DNA of 64,000 nucleotides from Flintibacter sp. KGMB00164 (lineage in GTDB: Bacteria > Bacillota > Clostridia > Oscillospirales > Oscillospiraceae): NCBI RefSeq assembly GCF_008727735.1, contig NZ_CP044227.1, positions 2,677,001-2,741,000 of the forward strand. The letters are read 5' to 3'. Of this stretch, positions 58,955 through 64,000 are shown piece by piece. Each line of letters starts with the position of its first letter. Position 1 is the first letter of the stretch. Position numbers and translations under genes: made by a program. Under the pieces are notes generated by a model. The model made no database searches. It saw nothing but the letters and a program-made list of their open reading frames with translations, and was not told where the DNA came from.

Positions 58955-59739
58955 AACAAGAGACACGGGCACTGCTGGTGCGCATCCTTTTGGGCAGTGC
59001 ACTGGGACTGTTGGTGGGGATCATCTGGATTCCCTATGTGATACACAGCCGGGAGAGCTCATTTCTGGCGGTATTGGCCTGTGTAGGCCTTGGTGCCATG
59101 GCGGGACTGGCCACCCAGCCCTTTGCGGACAGCGGCCGTGCGCTGCTGCTCCATTCTATGGGCCATTTTGTATGCACCGCCGCCTTTTTTGCCCTGTTGG
59201 TAGTAGAGCTGAATATGGCCAAGGACATACGCGGCGTGCTGTTCTGGGAAAGCCTGCTGCTTTTGCTGTACCTGCTCATCTGGCTGGGCCGCTGGACGGG
59301 GTGGTATTTGGAGGTGGCTCAGCTGCGGGAGCTGCTGGGCCTGGACCCCGGGCCAACTCCCCTCAAGTGGCGGGAGACTCTGCCCTATCTCCCCTTTGTC
59401 CTTTTGCTGTGCACCGCCCTTCCGCTGGGGCTGCGCGGGATCGAGCGGGCGGCGGGAGTTGACTTGCCCGCCCTCACCGGGCTTGTGTACCCCTACCTCA
59501 TTTTGCCCGTCGCCAGCCTGTGCGCTGGGCTGTCCCTGGGTAAGCGCCAGGGGGTATGTCCCCTGTTCCCCATTGCCTGCTTTGTGTGCTATCTGCCCTT
59601 GGTATACCTGCTGTTTAACGAAAGCGCCCTGTTTCACTGCTTTATGACCGCCATCCCCGCTCTGGCAGGCAATATTCTGGGGGCGCTGTGGCGTGAAAAC
59701 CGCACAAAACGCAACGCTGGGAAGGAGGACCTTCCATGA
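58951..59739 (+). CDS. DUF3021 membrane protein, extended
   Basis: 262 residues, eight predicted membrane segments. The first ~130 residues fit DUF3021 ('LLVRILLGSALGLLVGIIW...LHSMGHFVCTAAFFALLV'), the usual partner and probable inhibitor of the LytTR regulator encoded upstream. The C-terminal ~125 residues add four more membrane segments not normally present, so this is an extended or fused form. Overlaps neighbours on both sides by 4 nt. Confidence 0.78.
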   Translation: MKQETRALLVRILLGSALGLLVGIIWIPYVIHSRESSFLAVLACVGLGAMAGLATQPFADSGRALLLHSMGHFVCTAAFFALLVVELNMAKDIRGVLFWESLLLLLYLLIWLGRWTGWYLEVAQLRELLGLDPGPTPLKWRETLPYLPFVLLLCTALPLGLRGIERAAGVDLPALTGLVYPYLILPVASLCAGLSLGKRQGVCPLFPIACFVCYLPLVYLLFNESALFHCFMTAIPALAGNILGALWRENRTKRNAGKEDLP

Positions 59740-60239
59740 AGAAGGAAGTGCGCCTGTACAACGTGCTCTTTCCCGTGTGGCTTCTCTGGCTTTTTCCCCA
59801 GATCTTTTTGATTGTTGCCCCCGCCAACCTGCTGGTGGACTGCTTGGTGCTCACCCTGGCTCTGCTGGGCCTGAAGCACAAAAACAAGTGGGCCGTGGTG
59901 AAAAAACTGGGGTTGAAATTCTGGTGGTGGGGCTTTGTTGCCGATTTTATTGGGATGGCACTCCTGCTGCCAGGGGTCTTACTCCCCTTCTTTTTCCCTC
60001 ATGCGTCCTGGGCCGACGACATAAGCGCTTCCATCTATGCCAACGCCTTCCTTCACCCCGTAGCGTTTCTTTGGATGCTGGCGGGTGTAGCCCTGGCCGG
60101 GATATGCATCTACTACTTTGACAAGCGGGCCATGAAGGAGTGTGAGCTGCTCACCCCGCGGGAAAAGCACATGGTAGCTCTCACCATGGCCATCGTCACC
60201 GCCCCCTGGCTGTTCTTTATCCCCCTGTACTGGTACTGA
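59736..60239 (+). CDS. Hypothetical membrane protein of the LytTR operon
   Basis: 167 residues, four membrane segments, not recognised. Pattern: 'YNVLFPVWLLWLFPQIFLIVAPANLLVD', a 'KFWWWGFVADFIG' helix, and 'YYFDKRAMKECELLTPREKHMVA' before the last helix. Translationally coupled to the DUF3021 gene (ATGA), so likely part of the same LytTR-controlled unit. Confidence 0.7.
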   Translation: MKKEVRLYNVLFPVWLLWLFPQIFLIVAPANLLVDCLVLTLALLGLKHKNKWAVVKKLGLKFWWWGFVADFIGMALLLPGVLLPFFFPHASWADDISASIYANAFLHPVAFLWMLAGVALAGICIYYFDKRAMKECELLTPREKHMVALTMAIVTAPWLFFIPLYWY

Positions 60240-60262
60240 GACAGAAGGCTTTATCCACATAG

Positions 60263-60305
60263 AAAAATCCGGACCTGGTTTTAAAAACCAAGTCCGGATT
60301 TTTTA
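60263..60305. terminator. Bidirectional terminator
   Basis: AAAAATCCGGAC.TGGTTTT / AAAACCA.GTCCGGATTTTTT between the LytTR operon and the convergent thiamine operon. Confidence 0.9.
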
Positions 60306-60935
60306 TTTCAGAATGGCATCCAGCTTTTCCCGCAGACGGCGGGCCGCCTGCTCGGGGTCCTGGGCCTTGACGATGGCCCGCACCACCGCGCCGCCCTGAG
60401 CGCCGCTGCCGGTGAGGATGTCCACGTTGCTCTCATCCAGACCGCCGATGCCCACTACGCCGATGGGCACCGCCTTGACGATGTCTTTCAGGGTATCGAT
60501 GGAGGTGAGGACGGTGTTCACCTTGGTCTCGGTGGGAAACAGCGCTCCCACGCCCAGGTAGTCCGCCCCCTGCTCATAGGCCTCCAGAGCCTGGGGCACC
60601 GTTTTGGCGGTAGCACCCACGATCTTGTCCGGGCCTATCAGCTGCCGGGCCGCCCAAACAGGCAGGTCGGTCTGGCCCACGTGGACGCCCGCCGCGCCGC
60701 AGGCCAGGGCTACGTCTACCCGGTCGTCGATGATGAGAGGCACCCCCGCCGGGTCAGTGATCTCCTTCACCGCCTGGGCCAGGCGCAGGTACTCCCGGCC
60801 GCCCCGGTTCTTCTCCCGCAGCTGCAAGAGGGTCACGCCGCCCCGGCAGGCCTTCTCCACCATGTCCAAAAACCGCTTCTCGTCGTAGTAGCCGCTGTCC
60901 GTCACCAGGTACAGCTTCAGATCCACAGGGTTCAT
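60303..60935 (-). CDS. thiE: Thiamine phosphate synthase
   Basis: A 210-residue TIM-barrel enzyme that joins HMP-pyrophosphate and THZ-phosphate to thiamine phosphate. Signatures: 'TLLQLREKNRG', 'LIIDDRVDVALACGAAGVHVGQTDLP', 'DYLGVGALFPTETK' and 'VVGIGGL'. Last gene of thiW-thiM-thiE. The ATG at 60935 has AAAGGA eight nt upstream; the ATG at 60944 overlaps the ribosome site. Regulated by the TPP riboswitch at the operon head. Confidence 0.95.
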   Translation of the reverse strand: MNPVDLKLYLVTDSGYYDEKRFLDMVEKACRGGVTLLQLREKNRGGREYLRLAQAVKEITDPAGVPLIIDDRVDVALACGAAGVHVGQTDLPVWAARQLIGPDKIVGATAKTVPQALEAYEQGADYLGVGALFPTETKVNTVLTSIDTLKDIVKAVPIGVVGIGGLDESNVDILTGSGAQGGAVVRAIVKAQDPEQAARRLREKLDAILK

Positions 60936-60940
60936 ATGTT

Positions 60941-61756
60941 TCATCCTTTCTCAAAGGGGCGTACCGCCGCCTCATGGTCCAATTCTTCCGGGGTAAGGAT
61001 ATAGGCCGCGTCCAACAGAGCGGCGCGCAGACTTCCCGGTCCACGGGCCTCTCGGGCTGCCCGCTCTCCGCAGATGCCCAGCATAGCGGCAGCGGCCGTG
61101 GCCGCCTCCTCCGGCTCCCCTACCGCCAAAAAGGCGGCGGTGAGCACGTTGAGCATGCACCCCGTACCGGTGAGGCAGCTCATCATGCTGTGGCCGTTGC
61201 GGATCTCCCAGCGCCGTCCGTCGGGGGCAAACACCCCGTCCACCGGCCCGGAAGCCAAAAGCACCACTCCCTGGCGGCGGCTGAACTCCCGCAGGGCGGA
61301 AAGGGTCTGCCCCTCCAGCCGGTCGCTGCCGTCCGCGTCCACCCCAGACATGCCCTGCCGGGCGCCGGAGAGGCACAACAACTCCGACAGGTTCCCCTTG
61401 GCCACCTGAGGCTGAATCTTGGCAAGGTAGTCCTGGGCATAGCGCCGACGCATGGTGCTGCACCCCACGCCCACACAGTCCAGCACCATGGGCACCCCCG
61501 CCTCCCGGGCCGCCTGTCCGGCCAACACCATGGACTCCATGCGCACGTCGGTGATGTTGCCCAGGTTCACCGCCAAAGCGGCGGCGGTGGCGGTGATCTC
61601 AGCCACCTCGCCGGGATGCTCGGCCATGATGGGCCGCCCCCCTGCCGCCAGGATCAGGTTGGCGCAGTCGTTGATGGAGATGGGGTTTGTGATGCAGTGA
61701 ATGAGGGGCCGGCGGCTGCGCAGGGCCTCCAGCAGCGCTCCCAGGGACTGACTCAT
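60941..61756 (-). CDS. thiM: Hydroxyethylthiazole kinase
   Basis: A 271-residue ribokinase-like enzyme that phosphorylates salvaged hydroxyethylthiazole. Motifs: 'PLIHCITNPISINDCANLILAAGGRPIMAEHP', 'NLGNITDVRMESM', 'VLDCVGVGCSTMRR', and the anion hole/catalytic 'LTGTGCMLNVLTAAFLA' (the typical motif has a GTGC Cys). The start overlaps the thiW stop (ATGA) and the stop is near the thiE start. Salvage role with ThiW uptake. Confidence 0.95.
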   Translation of the reverse strand: MSQSLGALLEALRSRRPLIHCITNPISINDCANLILAAGGRPIMAEHPGEVAEITATAAALAVNLGNITDVRMESMVLAGQAAREAGVPMVLDCVGVGCSTMRRRYAQDYLAKIQPQVAKGNLSELLCLSGARQGMSGVDADGSDRLEGQTLSALREFSRRQGVVLLASGPVDGVFAPDGRRWEIRNGHSMMSCLTGTGCMLNVLTAAFLAVGEPEEAATAAAAMLGICGERAAREARGPGSLRAALLDAAYILTPEELDHEAAVRPFEKG

Positions 61757-62472
61757 GCGTTGACGCTCTCCTTTCGGTGGGAGAAATAGTAGTAGGCGGC
61801 CACGGCCACGAACAGAGCCAGCACCACCCAGGGCATGGCCATGGCAGCGCCGGTGGCCTTCAGCACGTTCTTTACCAGCACCAGCACCGCCAGGTAGGCA
61901 ATGATGCCCAGGAAGACGATGCCCATGCTGTCCCCGGCCACGGTGACCGGGCGGTCAAACACCTTGGCCCCCAGCTCCTGCTGCATTTTCAGCAGCATGC
62001 CGTTTTTGGCCAGCTTCTTGAGCAGCAGGAAGGCCACGCTGCCGCCGATGAGGGTACCGGCAATGAAGGAGGGCACATAGTACACCCAGGTAAGGCCGGT
62101 ATAGCCCCACCACAGGGTCATCACCGGGTAGGAGGCCACCGCGCCGATGATGCCGGTGCCCACCACCTCACCGATGACGGCGAAGATGAGCCGTCCGCCG
62201 CTGAGGCGGTACAAAATACCCGACAGGGCCGCGCCAAACACTGCTCCGGTGAGGGCCAGAGGGGGGATGCCCATCAGGCTCATGCGGATGACGCCGATGG
62301 TGCAGGCGCACACGAAGGAGTACACCGGACCCAGCAGCACCGCACACACGATGTTGATAAGGTGGGCGGTGGGGCACATGCCCTCCACCCGGAGGATGGG
62401 CGAGATGACCACGCCCACGGCCACCAGCATAGCCAGCACCACCAGGCGCAGAAGAGAGGGGTTGCGTTTCAT
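61753..62472 (-). CDS. thiW: Thiazole uptake ECF S-component
   Basis: A 239-residue membrane protein with about six membrane segments, including 'VEGMCPTAHLINIVCAVLLGPVYSFVCACTIG', matching ThiW, the energy-coupling-factor S-component thought to import hydroxyethylthiazole. First gene of the operon. The ATG at 62472 follows AAAGGAGTC; the open frame extends upstream through the riboswitch region, but that part is not coding. Family members are ~170-200 residues, so the C-terminus here is somewhat longer. Confidence 0.9.
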   Translation of the reverse strand: MKRNPSLLRLVVLAMLVAVGVVISPILRVEGMCPTAHLINIVCAVLLGPVYSFVCACTIGVIRMSLMGIPPLALTGAVFGAALSGILYRLSGGRLIFAVIGEVVGTGIIGAVASYPVMTLWWGYTGLTWVYYVPSFIAGTLIGGSVAFLLLKKLAKNGMLLKMQQELGAKVFDRPVTVAGDSMGIVFLGIIAYLAVLVLVKNVLKATGAAMAMPWVVLALFVAVAAYYYFSHRKESVNA

Positions 62473-62735
62473 AAAAAAGACTCCTTTTCCCAAAAGCTTC
62501 CGCGGAAAAGGAGTGGGATCCCACATGGACAGCCCTCCCCCACGCCGGTCTCCCGGCGCCGCGGAGCCCCCGCCCGGGCAAACTACCGGGTCGGGTCGGT
62601 CGAAGCTTACTGGCTTCCTCTCATGCCGGAACACGGCCTCCCATCGCTGTCCAGTTGTATACGAAAGCAGGACACAGGCCCAGGGCGCTCCCCCTCGGCC
62701 TGCCGCCTTTGGCAGTCCTTCCTCGCACTCCGGCC
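62473..62735 (-). other. Long thi operon leader between riboswitch terminator and thiW
   Basis: 263 nt, GC-rich, no gene. On the minus strand it contains 'TGAGAGGAAG' and 'GCTTCGACC' near 62,590-62,615, the same two short strings that occur inside the TPP riboswitch, but not the remaining conserved TPP core. Probably a decayed or unrelated structure. Confidence 0.35.
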
Positions 62736-62768
62736 GAAAAAACAAAAGAGGCGTGCCGCAGGCACGCC
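62736..62768 (-). terminator. Riboswitch-linked terminator of the thi operon
   Basis: Minus strand GGCGTGCC-TGC-GGCACGCC followed by TCTTTTGTTTTTT, about 25 nt after the TPP aptamer. The arrangement fits ligand-induced attenuation. Confidence 0.85.
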
Positions 62769-62791
62769 CGGACGCACAACAGCACGTCCAC

Positions 62792-62867
62792 ATCCCTACG
62801 GCGGCATGATCCGCATCAGGTTTCTGGGTCGAAGCCGAACTTCCTCTCAGCGCTCGCGCGCTCCCCA
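62792..62867 (-). promoter_or_regulatory. TPP riboswitch (THI element)
   Basis: The minus strand shows the conserved THI-box elements in order: GGGGAGC, GCTGAGAGGAAG, GACCC, GAACCTGA-like AAACCTGATGCGGATCATGCCG and CGTAGGGA. It precedes thiW-thiM-thiE. When TPP binds, transcription should stop at the following terminator. Confidence 0.95.
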
Positions 62868-62973
62868 TTGTATTTTCCGTCCGAAGAATGTCCCGGCCTT
62901 GGCTGGGACGGGTTTATTATCCACCCCCCGCCCCTCTTTGTCAATCCCCATTTGAAGGGCAGGGAGGTGATGC

Positions 62974-63780
62974 TCAATATTTCCGGTCCAGGATCTCCAC
63001 GATGTCGCCGATGACGCCCTCGTCGCAGTGGCACAGCAGCTTGGCGCCCCAGTCCTTGACCTCCTGGGCACAGTTGGCCGGCGCGAAGGGAATGGCGGAC
63101 AGGGCCATCATGGGGATGTCGTTCTGGTTGTCCCCCACACAGTAGAGGTTGTCCCGCTCCACCCCCAGCATGTCGATGAGCCGCTGCACCATGCCGCCCT
63201 TATTGCATCCCCGGCGGGTGACCTCCAGGTAGTAGCGGTTGGAGAAAATGGCCTCGTACCGCTCCGGACAGTGCTCCTCCAGCCAGGCCCGGGCGCGCAG
63301 CAGCTGGTCGTACTCCTGCTGGACAATAACCTTGTTCCAGGGGGTGGGCATGTCGGCAATGGGGGCCACCGTGTAGTCAGTGCCTACCTTGCGCATGTGG
63401 CCGTAGGTGACGTAGTTGGGGCGGTAGACATAGATGTCCTCCCCGTGGTAGGCCTCCATTCCCAGAGAGGGGATGGAGGCCATCAGGGCCTGGAAGTCCT
63501 GGGGCGCCCGGGGGTCCAGCTGGGTCTCCACCAGCATGGTATCGGTGTGAAAATCGTAGATGGCCGAGCCGTTGGACAGCACCACCGGGGCATTGATGGG
63601 CGCTAAGTGGACGTAGGGGGCAAAGGTGGTGTAGGCCCGCCCGGTGGCCACGGTAAACCGTCCCCCCTCCCGCAGCCAGTAGTTGATGGCTGCCAAATTG
63701 CGGGGCGGCACCCGGTGGTGGGAATCATATAAGGTATCATCAAAGTCGCTGACCAGCAGCAGGCCGTCAAATTTACCCAT
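62974..63780 (-). CDS. Cof-type HAD-family phosphatase
   Basis: A 268-residue HAD hydrolase, Cof/subclass IIB type: motif I 'LVSDFDDTLYDS' (nucleophile Asp ~12), motif II 'VLSNGS', cap domain (~85-195), motif III Lys in 'GCNKGGMVQRL', motif IV 'GDNQNDIPMM'. Such enzymes dephosphorylate sugar phosphates, nucleotides or PLP-like cofactors. Placed between the thi operon and a ThiT-like gene, so a thiamine- or HMP-phosphate substrate is possible, but that is inference from position. Own transcription unit or with the upstream ThiT-like gene (31-nt gap). Confidence 0.88.
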   Translation of the reverse strand: MGKFDGLLLVSDFDDTLYDSHHRVPPRNLAAINYWLREGGRFTVATGRAYTTFAPYVHLAPINAPVVLSNGSAIYDFHTDTMLVETQLDPRAPQDFQALMASIPSLGMEAYHGEDIYVYRPNYVTYGHMRKVGTDYTVAPIADMPTPWNKVIVQQEYDQLLRARAWLEEHCPERYEAIFSNRYYLEVTRRGCNKGGMVQRLIDMLGVERDNLYCVGDNQNDIPMMALSAIPFAPANCAQEVKDWGAKLLCHCDEGVIGDIVEILDRKY

Positions 63781-63811
63781 GGGGGCCTCTCTTTCTTCGC
63801 CCCCGAAGGGG

Positions 63812-64000
63812 TCAGTTCAGGTCCTGGCCCTGGTAATACTTCTTAAGCGGGCCGTAGGACAGCGCCGCCACCAGGGAGGTAATGATAATTTCCGGGATCA
63901 TGTAGCTGCCATTGTAGGCAATGGACCAGACGGGCGCGGCCCAGCCCAGCTCATTGGGCCACAGCACCTCCCAAACCACCACGCCGGAGACATAGTGGCA
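63812..64000 (-). CDS. ThiT-like ECF thiamine transporter S-component (partial)
   Basis: The C-terminal 62 residues; the gene runs off the right edge. The sequence 'CHYVSGVVVWEVLWPNELGW...WSIAYNGSYMIPEIIITSLVA' matches the end of ThiT, the thiamine-binding S-component of ECF transporters ('SGVxFW' and 'YNGSYMLPExIIT'). Together with thiWME and the HAD gene it makes this a thiamine-related neighbourhood. A riboswitch for it, if present, would be outside the window. Confidence 0.8.
   Translation of the reverse strand, partial: CHYVSGVVVWEVLWPNELGWAAPVWSIAYNGSYMIPEIIITSLVAALSYGPLKKYYQGQDLN

Noticed and set aside
62473-62735. Second TPP riboswitch between the first one and thiW
   Set aside because: Only two short strings match; the CTGAT and CGTAGGGA parts of the THI core are missing.
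61777-62955. 392-residue plus-strand frame over the thi genes and riboswitch
   Set aside because: Antisense of thiW and the TPP riboswitch; His/Gly/Gln-rich, no family match.
1-64000. CRISPR arrays and rRNA genes
   Set aside because: No regularly spaced 24-40-bp repeats and no rRNA-like sequence were seen; the short direct repeats found are integrase, regulator or operator sites.

Overview
The window looks like chromosomal DNA of a high-GC, spore-forming Bacillota, most like the gut Oscillospiraceae (Flavonifractor, Intestinimonas and Lawsonibacter type). The evidence is spoIIE, an Asp23 protein, a clostridial family II pyrophosphatase with CBS and DRTGG domains, a ThiW/ThiM/ThiE operon under a TPP riboswitch, and clostridial-type integrative elements. 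Species cannot be fixed from the sequence alone.

Layout. 1-10.2 kb is ordinary chromosome: Asp23 (partial), spoIIE, an ion transporter, a pyrophosphatase, small membrane proteins, a phosphoribosyltransferase-like protein and asnS. 10,259-58,293 is one 48-kb integrative and conjugative element (ICE) inserted in the anticodon loop of a chromosomal tRNA-Arg(CCU) gene. 58.3-64 kb is chromosome again: the 5' half and promoter of the split tRNA gene, a LytTR/DUF3021 pair, the thiamine operon, a HAD phosphatase and the end of a ThiT-like transporter.

The ICE carries, left to right: an Xis-like gene and integrase arm sites; an AT-rich SIR2-STAND candidate defence gene; a Tn1549-like transfer module (RepA-like, PcfB, TraG, Maff2, TrbL/VirB6-like, PrgI, VirB4, NlpC/P60 hydrolase, DUF4315, DUF4366, topoisomerase III, ArdA fusion); a type II restriction-modification system with its own controller protein; a MOBP relaxase, MobC and putative oriT; a PadR-MATE-PadR-YjdF cargo block; and a Tn916-like tail (KTR protein, sigma factor, HTH gene, Xis, tyrosine integrase). 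Just inside its right end it carries a complete second tRNA-Arg(CCU). The host tRNA promoter still faces this copy, so the element appears to pay back the tRNA it breaks.

A second element of about 15.6 kb (15,992-31,600) is nested inside the ICE's traG coupling-protein gene. It is of the Tn4451 type: large serine recombinase, TnpV, TnpW, a MOBQ relaxase with a recognisable nic site, replication proteins and a YafQ-type toxin-antitoxin pair. Its cargo is a two-component system with an ABC transporter and lipoprotein of the lantibiotic/bacitracin-immunity type. Removing it in silico restores a 622-residue TraG in frame. The ICE is therefore probably unable to transfer itself unless the passenger leaves first.

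The two elements carry paralogous XRE regulators with the same operator spacing, and an equivalent multi-hairpin non-coding block in front of their sigma-factor genes. This points to shared ancestry or shared control.
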